DNA from: an uncultured Lachnospiraceae bacterium
GTDB taxonomy: Bacteria > Bacillota > Clostridia > Lachnospirales > Lachnospiraceae
Assembly: GCA_900316075.1 (NCBI GenBank)
Contig: ONBT01000017.1
Coordinates: 1 to 45,286, forward strand
Direction: 5' to 3'
Length of the DNA stretch: 45,286 bases
How positions within the stretch are numbered: position 1 is the stretch's first letter; each line of letters begins with the position of its first letter. Below the pieces are notes generated by a model. It saw only the letters and a list, made by a program, of their open reading frames with translations, had not been told where the DNA came from and made no database searches. Position numbers and translations under genes: made by a program. This document shows positions 1 through 7,546 of the stretch, piece by piece.

Positions 1-1
1 C

Positions 2-415
2 TCGACGGAGACCCTGGCCAAGGCCGTCGGCGCCGACACCGTGGATATGGAGCAGATCCAGCTGCACCCGACCGTCATCCAGTCGGACGGCAGCGACGAG
101 GACATTCTCCGCGTCCTCCACTCCTTCGGCCTCACGGTCCGGGCCAACTGCCGCATCATCGACGACCAGTCCCTGATGGCCATGGTCGAGTGCGGCGAAG
201 GCGTTTCCATCATCCCCGCCCTGCAGACGGAGTCGGTGAACGCGAAGGTCGACTTCTTCCCCCTCTTCCCGGAACAGTACCGGACCCTGGGCATCATCAC
301 GAACACCGGCCGCATGCCATCCCCCGCCGCCGAATCCATGAAGGACACGATTTTCTCCTTCGTCGCCGGTCTGGGCCGGGAACCCGTCATCAAGCACAAT
401 TACCGGAATATCTGA
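2..415 (+). CDS. Partial chimeric ORF: flavocytochrome c/FAD fragment joined to LysR effector-domain C-terminus
   Basis: The frame is open from the left edge of the window to a TGA at 413-415 (137 codons visible). The first ~30 residues contain DMEQIQLHPTV, typical of FAD-binding fumarate reductase/flavocytochrome c subunits. From about residue 32 (SDEDILRVLHSFG, then DQSLMAMVECGEGVSIIP) the sequence reads as the C-terminal half of a LysR substrate-binding domain. These families are not known to join at this point. The junction lies at about nt 70-100, where SDGS/SDEDIL-like strings could match in both families. I infer an assembly chimera or recombination scar. The LysR half is probably the native gene and its HTH is missing. 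A terminator follows. Confidence 0.6.
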   Translation, partial: STETLAKAVGADTVDMEQIQLHPTVIQSDGSDEDILRVLHSFGLTVRANCRIIDDQSLMAMVECGEGVSIIPALQTESVNAKVDFFPLFPEQYRTLGIITNTGRMPSPAAESMKDTIFSFVAGLGREPVIKHNYRNI

Positions 416-445
416 CATTATACTAATGTAAACCAGCCACCTTGG

Positions 446-484
446 ATTCCCCTCCTCCGGCTTCCCGCCGGGGGATTTTTTTCT
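446..484 (+). terminator. Rho-independent terminator of the LysR-like gene
   Basis: A GC-rich stem (CCGGC/GCCGG, extended by CCC/GGG across a small bulge) is followed by a run of seven T on the plus strand, about 30 nt after the LysR stop. Confidence 0.75.
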
Positions 485-594
485 CTCACTCTCTATATAC
501 AGTTCGCATCTCCAGACACCCGTCCCCTCTTCCACTGCGGGAGAATTTTTGCTTTACATTATTCTAAAATTGTCTGTTTTTGTCCGTAATTCGA

Positions 595-623
595 TTGAAT
601 TGTGTGTAGTATTGTTCTATTAT
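595..623 (+). promoter_or_regulatory. Sigma-A promoter for the PBP-like gene
   Basis: TTGAAT at 595-600 and TATTAT at 618-623 are separated by exactly 17 bp, close to the vegetative consensus. The leader of about 80 nt then contains a stem pairing GGCCGG (637-642) with CCGGCC (666-671), extended by AGGA/TCCT. No other feature was seen between 485 and 594. Confidence 0.7.
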
Positions 624-711
624 GAAAATAACTATTGGCCGGTAAGGAGCGGAAGAAAATTCCTGCCGGCCGGACGCAAATCAGAACAAACGGATAGAGC
701 GGGAGGTCCTC

Positions 712-1575
712 ATGGCAAAGACAGGCACAGGCAGCAAGCCCAAGATCGGCGCAGTTTCTTTTGATCTCGACCACCCCTTCTTCGGGGAAGTGAAGGAGGG
801 CATGGCGGAGGAGGCCGACCGGCTCGGAACAGGCCTCGCCTACCGCTCCTGCAGCTTCAGCGTCAAGAGCCAGCTCGACGCCATCGACGAGATCGTGAGC
901 TCCGAGGACATCGACCTCCTCCTTCTCACTGCCTCCAATGATCCGGCCATTGTGAAGAAGATTGCCGAGCTCGACAAAAAGGGCATTCCGGTCGTCACTG
1001 TCCACTCGGACATTCCCGATTCCAAGCGCAAAGCCTACGTAGGCGCCGACTCCTACAAGTCCGGTACGATTGCCGCGGGTCTCATGGGCCGCATGGTCCC
1101 TGCTGACAAGGCCCTGGAAGTCGGAGTTGTGACAGGAGACCCTGTAGTTTTTGCCCACAATGAACGTCTCCGCGGCTTCCGGGAATATCTGGCAACGAAT
1201 TTTCCCAAAATCACAATTGATGCCGTTGTCGCCTCCGAGGACGACGACTACCGCTGCTACGAAGACGTGCAGAAGATGATTGCGGACTTCCCTATGATCC
1301 GCGGCCTCTTCTTCACTGCCGGTGGCGTCTACGGCGGCTGCAAGGCCCTCTGGCAGCTGACTACCCGCATGAAATTTCACGTCATCACGATGGCGGAAGT
1401 TCCATCCACCCTGGACTTCATGAAAAAAGGCGTCATCGACATGACCGTAGTCGAAGACGCCGAAAAACAGGGCCGGGTCGCCATCCGCGTCGCCTGCGAA
1501 CTCCTGAACGGCCAGAAGGTCGAGGACCGCATCCTCACCAAGAACGCCATCCGCACCAAGGAGTGCCTCTACTAA
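712..1575 (+). CDS. Orphan LacI-type periplasmic-binding-like sugar-sensor protein (no HTH, no signal peptide)
   Basis: This 287-aa protein is an almost complete type I periplasmic-binding fold, starting with KIGAVSFDLDHPFFGEVKEG and ending with a C-terminal lobe containing MTVVEDAEKQGRVAIRVA. Such domains bind sugars in LacI-family repressors and in ABC binding proteins. Here there is no N-terminal helix-turn-helix (the upstream 100 bp holds a promoter instead) and no signal peptide or lipobox, so it should be cytosolic and unable to bind DNA alone. A GGGAGG ribosome site precedes the ATG. It may be a free-standing ligand sensor or a degenerate regulator that lost its DNA-binding end. Fold assignment is fairly secure; the ligand is unknown. 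Confidence 0.7.
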   Translation: MAKTGTGSKPKIGAVSFDLDHPFFGEVKEGMAEEADRLGTGLAYRSCSFSVKSQLDAIDEIVSSEDIDLLLLTASNDPAIVKKIAELDKKGIPVVTVHSDIPDSKRKAYVGADSYKSGTIAAGLMGRMVPADKALEVGVVTGDPVVFAHNERLRGFREYLATNFPKITIDAVVASEDDDYRCYEDVQKMIADFPMIRGLFFTAGGVYGGCKALWQLTTRMKFHVITMAEVPSTLDFMKKGVIDMTVVEDAEKQGRVAIRVACELLNGQKVEDRILTKNAIRTKECLY

Positions 1576-1703
1576 GGGGGTCAGGAACCAATCGTAAAAA
1601 CCTCTGCCGCCCGCACCGACACTTTCTGAGAAGGGGTCTGACCCTCTCTCAGCCAGCGCCAGTGCGGGTGGCAGGGGTTATCAACAGTGGTACCTGTCCC
1701 CGT
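1575..1703. repeat. REP/MITE-like palindromic element between two convergent stop codons
   Basis: The element is bounded by AGGGGGTCAGGAACC (1575-1589) and GGTACCTGTCCCCGT (1689-1703), which are imperfect inverted copies (12 of 15 positions). Inside, CTGCCGCCCGCAC (1604-1616) pairs with GTGCGGGTGGCAG (1662-1674), and within that CTGAGA/TCTCAG and GGGTC/GACCC pair around 1639. It fills the whole gap between the TAA at 1575 and the engB TGA. The ends resemble the element at 40193-40255. It could also serve as a bidirectional transcription barrier. Confidence 0.6.
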
Positions 1704-2293
1704 CACCCCTGCTCCATGACCTGCTCCATAAGGTCGCAGATGGTATCCCTGCCCTCCTTGGTGACCGAGGAATAGGGAATCAGGATGTCATCGCCGGAGA
1801 GATTCAGGGTCTTGCGCACCAGGGACTCCGTCTTCTGCCGCTCCGACTTTTTGAGCTTGTCCGCCTTGGTCGCAATGACGACGGGCTGATAATCGAGATA
1901 GCGGATGAGGTCCATCATGGCCACGTCCTGCTTCGTCGGGGCATGGCGCATGTCGACAAGCTGAAAGATGTACATGAGCTGGTCCGACTCGGCGAAGTAG
2001 CGCTGAATCATCTTCCCCCACTTCTCCGTCACTTCCTTCGAAGCCTTGGCGTAGCCGTAGCCGGGCAGGTCAACGAGGTACATCCTGCCGTTAATCTTGT
2101 AGAAGTTGATGGTCTGAGTCTTGCCCGGCTCGGACGATGTCCTCGCCAGATTTTTCCGCCCCAGAAGGGTGTTGATCAGAGTCGACTTGCCCACGTTCGA
2201 ACGGCCGCAGAAGGCGACTTCGGGAAGGGTATTCCTGGGCAGGCTGCTGGTCAGACCACAGACAGTTTCCAATTCCGCTTGGGTTATCTTCAT
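1703..2293 (-). CDS. engB: Ribosome-biogenesis GTPase EngB (YsxC/YihA)
   Basis: EngB is a TRAFAC-class GTPase needed for late 50S subunit assembly. The P-loop GRSNVGKS, the switch region around GKTQT, DLPGYG (G3) and TKAD (G4) are all present in a ~196-aa protein, the usual family length. I chose the ATG at 2293, beginning MKITQAEL, because GGAG lies 6 nt upstream; an in-frame ATG four codons earlier (2305) has that GGAG inside its coding sequence. It lies downstream of clpX on the same strand, an arrangement known in many bacteria. A stable hairpin separates the two genes. Confidence 0.95.
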   Translation of the reverse strand: MKITQAELETVCGLTSSLPRNTLPEVAFCGRSNVGKSTLINTLLGRKNLARTSSEPGKTQTINFYKINGRMYLVDLPGYGYAKASKEVTEKWGKMIQRYFAESDQLMYIFQLVDMRHAPTKQDVAMMDLIRYLDYQPVVIATKADKLKKSERQKTESLVRKTLNLSGDDILIPYSSVTKEGRDTICDLMEQVMEQG

Positions 2294-2316
2294 CGGTTTC
2301 TCCATTTAGCGAAAAC

Positions 2317-2345
2317 AGGGGCTGCACGCGCTGCGTGCAGCCCCT
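2317..2345 (-). terminator. Strong hairpin between clpX and engB (partial terminator or processing site)
   Basis: A 13-bp perfect inverted repeat (GGGGCTGCACGC / GCGTGCAGCCCC with flanking A-T) has a 3-nt loop. On the minus strand it is followed by TGTTTT, a weak U tract, so it may attenuate rather than end transcription into engB. Confidence 0.5.
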
Positions 2346-2392
2346 GCAAGGTTTACAAATCATAACACCCAATCAATCCGCTTCAGCTCAAT

Positions 2393-3721
2393 TCAGGCGC
2401 TCGCTTTTTTCTTGGCAAGCTGGTCCTCAATCTCCGCGATGTCGGCATCATTTTTGTCGACAAAGAGGGTATTGTTCTCCACCATGTCCTTCGTAATCGT
2501 GAGGCTCTTGATGGAGTCATCCGACGGAATCCGGTACATGTAGTCCATCATCGTAGACTCCATGATGGCCCTCAGGCCTCTCGCTCCGGTCTTCCGCTCC
2601 AGGGCCTTGTCCGCCACGGCGGAAAGGGCATCCTTATCGAAGGAAAGCTTGACCCCGTCCATATCGAAAAGGGCCGAATACTGCTTGACTAGAGAATTCT
2701 TGGGTTCGGTCAGAATCCGCATCAGGTCGTCCTTGGTCAGCTTGTCGAGGGCCACATTAATAGGCACCCGGCCAATGAACTCAGGGATCAGGCCGTACTT
2801 GATGAAGTCCTGGGGAAGAGCTTCCTTCAAAAAGGCGCTCTCGTCCACGTCCTCGATACGGCTGGTCACGTCGGCGTTGAAGCCGATCTGCTTCTGATCG
2901 AGCCTTGCTTCGATGATCTTGTCAAGGCCTTCGAAGGCGCCGCCACAGATGAAGAGGATATTCGTCGTATCGATCTGAATGAGTTCCTGCTGGGGATGCT
3001 TGCGGCCGCCCTGGGGAGGCACACTCGCCATCGTCCCTTCAAGAATCTTCAGAAGGGCCTGCTGTACGCCCTCGCCGGACACATCGCGGGTGATGGAGAC
3101 GTTCTCAGACTTCTTCGTAATCTTGTCGATTTCGTCGATGTAAATGATGCCAATTTCGGCCTTCGCCACATCATAATCAGCAGCCTGAATCAACTTCAGG
3201 AGGATGTTCTCGACGTCCTCACCCACATAGCCGGCCTCGGTCAGAGTCGTGGCATCCGCAATAGCGAAAGGCACGCCGATAATCCGCGCGAGCGTCTGTG
3301 CGAGCAGGGTCTTGCCGGAACCGGTGGGGCCGAGCATGAGGACGTTCGACTTCGAAAGCTCCACGTCCGTCTTTTTCCGGGACTTGATTCGCTTGTAGTG
3401 GTTGTAGACGGCGACGGAGAGGACCTTCTTCGCCTCTTCCTGACCGATGACGTAGGAGTCGAGGAAATCCTTCAGCTCCTTGGGCTTCAGAAGATTAATG
3501 CTGCGGGCAGGGTCGGGCGCGTCGTCCCGGTTCTTCTGCCGGCCGACAGGCAGGCCTTCCTCCTCGGCGAAGGAATCCGCAAACTCCTCATCGATGATCT
3601 CGGAACAGATATCCACGCATTCGTCGCAGATATAGGCCCCGTTGGGACCGGCAATCAGCTTCCGGACCTGGGACTGGGGCTTGCCGCAGAATGAGCAGCG
3701 TATACGGTCATCGTTTTTCAT
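2393..3721 (-). CDS. clpX: ATP-dependent Clp protease ATP-binding subunit ClpX
   Basis: ClpX is the AAA+ unfoldase that feeds substrates to ClpP. The 442-aa product has the N-terminal zinc-binding domain (Cys9, Cys12, Cys32, Cys35), Walker A GPTGSGKT at about 131-138, Walker [10 protein letters not shown] at about 192-200, and the C-terminal AAA small domain. It starts 3 nt after the clpP stop, with its ribosome site (GGAAAAG) inside the end of clpP, so the two are translationally linked and the 6:14 complex partners are co-produced. Length and motifs are typical and nothing is unusual. Confidence 0.98.
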   Translation of the reverse strand: MKNDDRIRCSFCGKPQSQVRKLIAGPNGAYICDECVDICSEIIDEEFADSFAEEEGLPVGRQKNRDDAPDPARSINLLKPKELKDFLDSYVIGQEEAKKVLSVAVYNHYKRIKSRKKTDVELSKSNVLMLGPTGSGKTLLAQTLARIIGVPFAIADATTLTEAGYVGEDVENILLKLIQAADYDVAKAEIGIIYIDEIDKITKKSENVSITRDVSGEGVQQALLKILEGTMASVPPQGGRKHPQQELIQIDTTNILFICGGAFEGLDKIIEARLDQKQIGFNADVTSRIEDVDESAFLKEALPQDFIKYGLIPEFIGRVPINVALDKLTKDDLMRILTEPKNSLVKQYSALFDMDGVKLSFDKDALSAVADKALERKTGARGLRAIMESTMMDYMYRIPSDDSIKSLTITKDMVENNTLFVDKNDADIAEIEDQLAKKKASA

Positions 3722-3724
3722 ATA

Positions 3725-4342
3725 TTACTTTTCCTTTTTGTCTGCCGTATCCTCGCGCCGGGAAACAATCTGGTCGATGAGGCCGTAATCTAAAGCCTCC
3801 TGGGCATCCATGTAATTGTCCCGGTCGGTGTCACGCTCGAGGTCCTCGATGGGCCGGCCCGTGTTCTGGGCAAGGAGCTCGTTCAGGCGGTGCTTGGTCT
3901 TTTTGATATTCTCGGCAACGATTTCAATCTCGGTCGCCTGGCCCTTGGCTCCGCCGGAGGGCTGGTGAATCATGATTTCGGAATTGGGAAGGGCGAAGCG
4001 CTTGCCCTTGGCCCCGCCAGCTAAGAGGAAGGCTCCCATGGATGCCGCAAGGCCGACGCAGATAGTCGAGACATCAGGCTTTACGTACTGCATGGTGTCG
4101 TAGATGGCAAAGCCGGAATTGACCTCTCCTCCGGGGGAGTTGATGTAGAGGTGGATGTCCTTGTTCGGGTCTTCGGACTCGAGGAAAAGGAGCTGGGCTA
4201 CGACCAGGGAAGCCGTCTGCTCGTTCACTTCCTCACCGAGGAAAATGATCCGGTCTTTGAGAAGGCGGGAGTAGATGTCGTAGGACCGCTCTCCGCGTGA
4301 GTTCTGTTCAATGACGTAGGGAATTGTTGCCAAAGCGCTCAC
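3725..4342 (-). CDS. clpP: ATP-dependent Clp protease proteolytic subunit ClpP
   Basis: This 205-aa serine protease carries the catalytic triad Ser101 (in GLAASMGAF), His126 (in IMIHQPSGG) and Asp175 (in [10 protein letters not shown]). The N-terminus [19 protein letters not shown] is family-typical. The start is GTG at 4342, preceded by AAAGGAC at short spacing; no in-frame ATG gives a better N-terminus. It lies between tig and clpX in the common order tig-clpP-clpX. The word ATGACTAAT, found five more times in the window, lies 24 bp upstream of the start. Confidence 0.98.
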   Translation of the reverse strand: MSALATIPYVIEQNSRGERSYDIYSRLLKDRIIFLGEEVNEQTASLVVAQLLFLESEDPNKDIHLYINSPGGEVNSGFAIYDTMQYVKPDVSTICVGLAASMGAFLLAGGAKGKRFALPNSEIMIHQPSGGAKGQATEIEIVAENIKKTKHRLNELLAQNTGRPIEDLERDTDRDNYMDAQEALDYGLIDQIVSRREDTADKKEK

Positions 4343-4382
4343 TGTCCTTTCTGCTTCTGTTTCTTATGACTAATAGAAAACC

Positions 4383-4423
4383 CCGGGGCCCCGCGGACCT
4401 ATCATAAATCCGCGCTGCCCCGG
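4383..4423 (-). terminator. Hairpin between tig and clpP
   Basis: On the minus strand CCGGGGC + CGCGGA pair with TCCGCG + GCCCCGG around a ~12-nt loop, followed by GGTTTTCTATT. It looks like a leaky terminator limiting read-through from tig into clpPX. Confidence 0.55.
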
Positions 4424-4443
4424 AATTTCAGAAAATTACTCTT

Positions 4444-5838
4444 TCAGACCTGGGCGCCGTTGTCTGCCTTCTTGGTCCTCTTTGCAGGCTTCTTCTCGGT
4501 CTCTTCTGCTTCGCCCTCAGCGTCGTCCATCTTCTTTGCGGCCCGCTTTGCCTTGGCCCGCTCCTTGGCATTGTCCATGATGAAGGTGACCGCCTTGTCG
4601 ATGGCAATCTGCTCTTTCAGGGACTTCCGCTGGTCATCGTCGACGGTCTTTGCGACGTCGTCGAATTCCATCTTGTTCTGCTCAGCAACTTCACGGATCT
4701 TGTCATCGACGTCGGCGTCGGTTCCCTCAAGGCCCTCCGCCTTGGCAATGGCCTCAAGGACCAGTGAAGACTGGATACGGGAAAGGGCATCGGGCTTGAT
4801 GCGCTCCTTGAAGGAGTCTACGGTCTCGCCCGTGAACTTCATATAGTCATTGAAGGAAATGCCGGACTGAGCCAGAGAACGTGCATAATCATTGATCATG
4901 GAGTTCATCTGGAAGTCAACCATGGCGTCGGGGATGTCCATCTTCGAATCCTTGATGATCTTCTCGATGGCTTCGTCTTCCTTGGTCCGCTTTGCCTGGT
5001 CTTCCTTGGTCTTCGTCAGACGTTCTTTGACATCTGCCTTGTAAGCATCGACATTTTCGAAGTCGGTCGTATCGGTGACATACTCATCATCAAGAGTGGG
5101 AAGTTCCTTGGCCTGGACCTCGTTCACCTTTACCTCGAAGAGGGCTGCCTTGCCGGCAAGAGATGCCTCCTGATAGTTCTCGGGGAAGGTGACATGGACG
5201 TCTACTTCGTCTCCGGCCTTCTTCCCGACCAGCTGGTCCTCGAAGTTGTCAATGAAGGAATGGCTTCCGAGAACGAGCTTGTGATGCTCTGCCTTGCCGC
5301 CGTCGAAATGAACGCCGTCAACGGAGCCGTCGAAGTCGATGTCTACGGTATCGCCGTTTTCTGCGGCCCGGTCAACGGTCACAGTGCGGGCATTCTTCTC
5401 GAGGTTCTTCTTGATCTCCTCTTCCACTTCCTCGTCAGAAACGGTCGTGTCAATCTTCGTAACCGTGATGCCCTTGTATTTGCCGAGCTCTACTTCAGGC
5501 TTTACAGCAACTTCTGCCGTGAAGATGAAGGGCTTGCCCTTCTCGAGCTGAACGATGTCGACAGTAGGCTGGGATACGATTTCCAGGCCGGACTCGTCAT
5601 AGGCCTTGGGATATTCCCGCTGAATCAGGTCGTTGCCTGCATCCTCATAGAAGATCTCAGGACCGTACATCTTCTCGACCAGCTGCCGGGGAACCTTGCC
5701 CTTGCGGAATCCCGGAACACTGATGCGGTTCTTCTGTCTCTGATAAACTCTCTGGATGGAAGTTTCCAGCTCTTCCGCAGGTACTTCTATGGTAAGCTTT
5801 GCCATATTGTGTTCCAGATTCTCAACCGTAACGCTCAT
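4444..5838 (-). CDS. tig: Trigger factor (ribosome-associated chaperone, peptidyl-prolyl isomerase)
   Basis: Trigger factor binds at the ribosomal exit tunnel and folds nascent chains. The 464-aa product shows the N-terminal ribosome-binding domain with GFRKGKVPR, an FKBP-type PPIase domain (GDTVDIDFDGSVDG onward, about 150-230) and the helical C-terminal substrate-binding region. The tail of about 45 residues is rich in Lys, Glu and Ala. I chose the ATG at 5838 (MSVTVENLEHN), which matches the family start; the frame stays open 39 codons upstream but that part is unlike the family. GGAGG lies ~13 nt upstream, and a good promoter sits ~130 nt upstream. Confidence 0.97.
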   Translation of the reverse strand: MSVTVENLEHNMAKLTIEVPAEELETSIQRVYQRQKNRISVPGFRKGKVPRQLVEKMYGPEIFYEDAGNDLIQREYPKAYDESGLEIVSQPTVDIVQLEKGKPFIFTAEVAVKPEVELGKYKGITVTKIDTTVSDEEVEEEIKKNLEKNARTVTVDRAAENGDTVDIDFDGSVDGVHFDGGKAEHHKLVLGSHSFIDNFEDQLVGKKAGDEVDVHVTFPENYQEASLAGKAALFEVKVNEVQAKELPTLDDEYVTDTTDFENVDAYKADVKERLTKTKEDQAKRTKEDEAIEKIIKDSKMDIPDAMVDFQMNSMINDYARSLAQSGISFNDYMKFTGETVDSFKERIKPDALSRIQSSLVLEAIAKAEGLEGTDADVDDKIREVAEQNKMEFDDVAKTVDDDQRKSLKEQIAIDKAVTFIMDNAKERAKAKRAAKKMDDAEGEAEETEKKPAKRTKKADNGAQV

Positions 5839-5969
5839 AATTCTACTGTTTCCTCCAACACTTGATAATGTAAAAACTGTGGCAGGTCCTGCCCGCCGAT
5901 AGCACCGGCCGCTGCTGCGCGGCTCATGCCATAGGTAGCATTTGCAATAGTCCACAGCGACAATGACGA

Positions 5970-5998
5970 ATTATAACATAAAAATAAACCTTTGTCAC
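5970..5998 (-). promoter_or_regulatory. Sigma-A promoter of tig
   Basis: On the minus strand, GTGACA (5993-5998) and TATAAT (5970-5975) are 17 bp apart, and the -10 is preceded by TG (extended -10). This predicts a ~125-nt leader to the tig ATG in which I recognise no riboswitch. Confidence 0.75.
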
Positions 5999-6005
5999 CC
6001 GCGAC

Positions 6006-6563
6006 TTATGTGGTCTGAAAGACAATCTTTTTGGCCATTGTCTTGGCATCCTCTGCAGATGAAAGATAGCCTATGATGGCAAGGCCAAAGGGAATGGCGG
6101 TTCCCATGCCCCTTGATGTGATGACATTTCCATCGGTGACAACCTCCCGGTCCGTGACGGGAACCGCCCCGCCCAGGGAGTCTTCCATGCCGGGATAGAC
6201 GGTTGCATTTTTACCTGCCAGAATTCCGGCCGAAGCAAGGACCGTGGGGCCCGCGCAGATAGCGGCTACGAGGCGGCCGCTGTCGTGGAAGTTCCTGATC
6301 TCCGCCAGAACATTGGGCTCCTGCTTGAGGTTGCTCGTGCCCTTGAGACCGCCGGGGATGACCAGGGTGTCATACGAAGAAAAGTCCGTTTCGCTCATCT
6401 TTTTGTCCGCCATGAAGACGATACCGTGGGAGCCGGTCACCTGCAGGGAATCCCCGAGGGAAATCATGTCCACGTCACACTTCTGCCGCCGCAGCAGGTC
6501 CACAACGGTCAGGGCCTCGACTTCCTCGACCCCTTCGGCCGTAAATACACAGATTCTGTTCAT
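6006..6563 (-). CDS. DJ-1/PfpI/YajL-family protein
   Basis: This 185-aa protein has the DJ-1 superfamily core: the nucleophile-elbow Cys103 in AAICAGPTVLA, the supporting Glu in GVEEVEAL (Glu16), and the C-terminal strand DGNVITSRGMGTAIPFGLAII. Members of this group (YajL/ThiJ type) act as stress-protective or glyoxalase-like enzymes; which activity applies cannot be read from sequence. AAAGGAAG precedes the ATG at good spacing. It is divergent from the CYTH gene, with 140 bp between the starts. Confidence 0.88.
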   Translation of the reverse strand: MNRICVFTAEGVEEVEALTVVDLLRRQKCDVDMISLGDSLQVTGSHGIVFMADKKMSETDFSSYDTLVIPGGLKGTSNLKQEPNVLAEIRNFHDSGRLVAAICAGPTVLASAGILAGKNATVYPGMEDSLGGAVPVTDREVVTDGNVITSRGMGTAIPFGLAIIGYLSSAEDAKTMAKKIVFQTT

Positions 6564-6703
6564 GTGCTTCTTCCTTTCGTTTCGTTTCTATACTAAAATA
6601 ATGAAAAGTTTCTGATTGCAAATCCGGGTTGAGCCGACAGATACCGCCAAATGTGGCAGTCACCTTGTCCAATCCCGGTACGAAATTTTCTGGAGGTTAT
6701 CTC

Positions 6704-7192
6704 ATGGAAATCGAACTGAAATTCCTCTGCGCGGCCCCGGCCGACATTGAAAGCTGGGCCCACACGGACATCGAGCAGGCCTACCTCTGCGACAGCCCCG
6801 TCATCCGGGTCCGCCGGGATGGCGAAGAGTACTTTCTCACATATAAGTCCTCCGGCCTGATGGCCCGTGAAGAATATAATCTCCCCCTGGACAAGGCCTC
6901 CTACGACCACCTGGTGAAAAAGGCCGATACGGAGCCTCTTTCAAAGACCCGCTACAAAAAAACCATCCGCCGGACCTTAAACGGGGTGGAGAAAGACCTT
7001 ACGATTGAGCTCGACATCTTCCACGGCCGCCTGGCCCCTCTCATCATGGCCGAGGTGGAATTCGAAACTGAAGAAGATGCCAAAGCCTACATTCCCGAGG
7101 CCTGGTTCGGCCGGGAAGTCACCTACGAGAAGGCCTACCACAACTCCAATCTCATCAAAGACGGCCTGCCGGAAGATTTCGTTGAGCAATAA
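6704..7192 (+). CDS. CYTH-domain phosphohydrolase (triphosphate tunnel metalloenzyme family)
   Basis: The N-terminus MEIELKF carries the ExExK signature of CYTH proteins (inorganic triphosphatase/thiamine triphosphatase/adenylate cyclase IV type). The alternating basic and acidic strands that line the tunnel follow: RVRRDGEEYFLTYKS, KKTIRRTL, IELDIFHG, AEVEFETEEDA. At 162 aa it has only the CYTH domain, with no C-terminal CHAD. The ATG at 6704 is chosen because GGAGG lies 7 nt upstream; an upstream in-frame ATG at 6629 lacks this. The substrate is probably PPPi or another triphosphate, which is inference. Confidence 0.85.
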   Translation: MEIELKFLCAAPADIESWAHTDIEQAYLCDSPVIRVRRDGEEYFLTYKSSGLMAREEYNLPLDKASYDHLVKKADTEPLSKTRYKKTIRRTLNGVEKDLTIELDIFHGRLAPLIMAEVEFETEEDAKAYIPEAWFGREVTYEKAYHNSNLIKDGLPEDFVEQ

Positions 7193-7257
7193 TTCTCGTC
7201 GCTAAGATTTCCACTGCAAAGTACCGGAGAAGGCCTTCCCCGCGCTCTGCATTATTC

Positions 7258-7527
7258 TCATTTTCCGCGGAGGCGGGAGGTCTCGTATTTGGCCCGGGTC
7301 CGGACGCAGTTTACAAGGTCCCGGAAGCGGTCCTCAATCGGCCCGTCGTCGATGGAGATATCGATGGCCGCCGCCATATTGTCAATGATGAGGTCCGTGA
7401 TGTCGTCGCAGAGGACCATGTGCTCCAGGGTCTCTTCCCGGTCGGCGAAGTCGTCCTCATCGAGAAATTCCATCATATAGTACTGGGCGTTCTTTTCGAG
7501 CGCCCCTTCTTTTTCTTCGTTTTCCAA
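7258..7527 (-). CDS. Small acidic hypothetical protein
   Basis: An 89-aa, strongly acidic product (many Glu/Asp, e.g. EFLDEDDFADREETLEH) ends in a basic tail, ETSRLRGK. I recognise no family. The only start giving the full length is TTG at 7527, with a poor ribosome site; a Met pair at codons 18-19 is an alternative. It ends next to the convergent CYTH gene and starts 19 nt after the PI-PLC-like gene on the same strand, so it is probably co-transcribed with it. Codon usage matches its neighbours. Confidence 0.55.
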   Translation of the reverse strand: MENEEKEGALEKNAQYYMMEFLDEDDFADREETLEHMVLCDDITDLIIDNMAAAIDISIDDGPIEDRFRDLVNCVRTRAKYETSRLRGK

Positions 7528-7546
7528 AGTCTCTAAAACCGCTTTC

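Noticed and set aside
4444-5955. Trigger factor extended to 5955
   Set aside because: The extra 39 residues lie in the 5' leader close to the promoter and do not resemble the family; MSVTVENL at 5838 is the family start.
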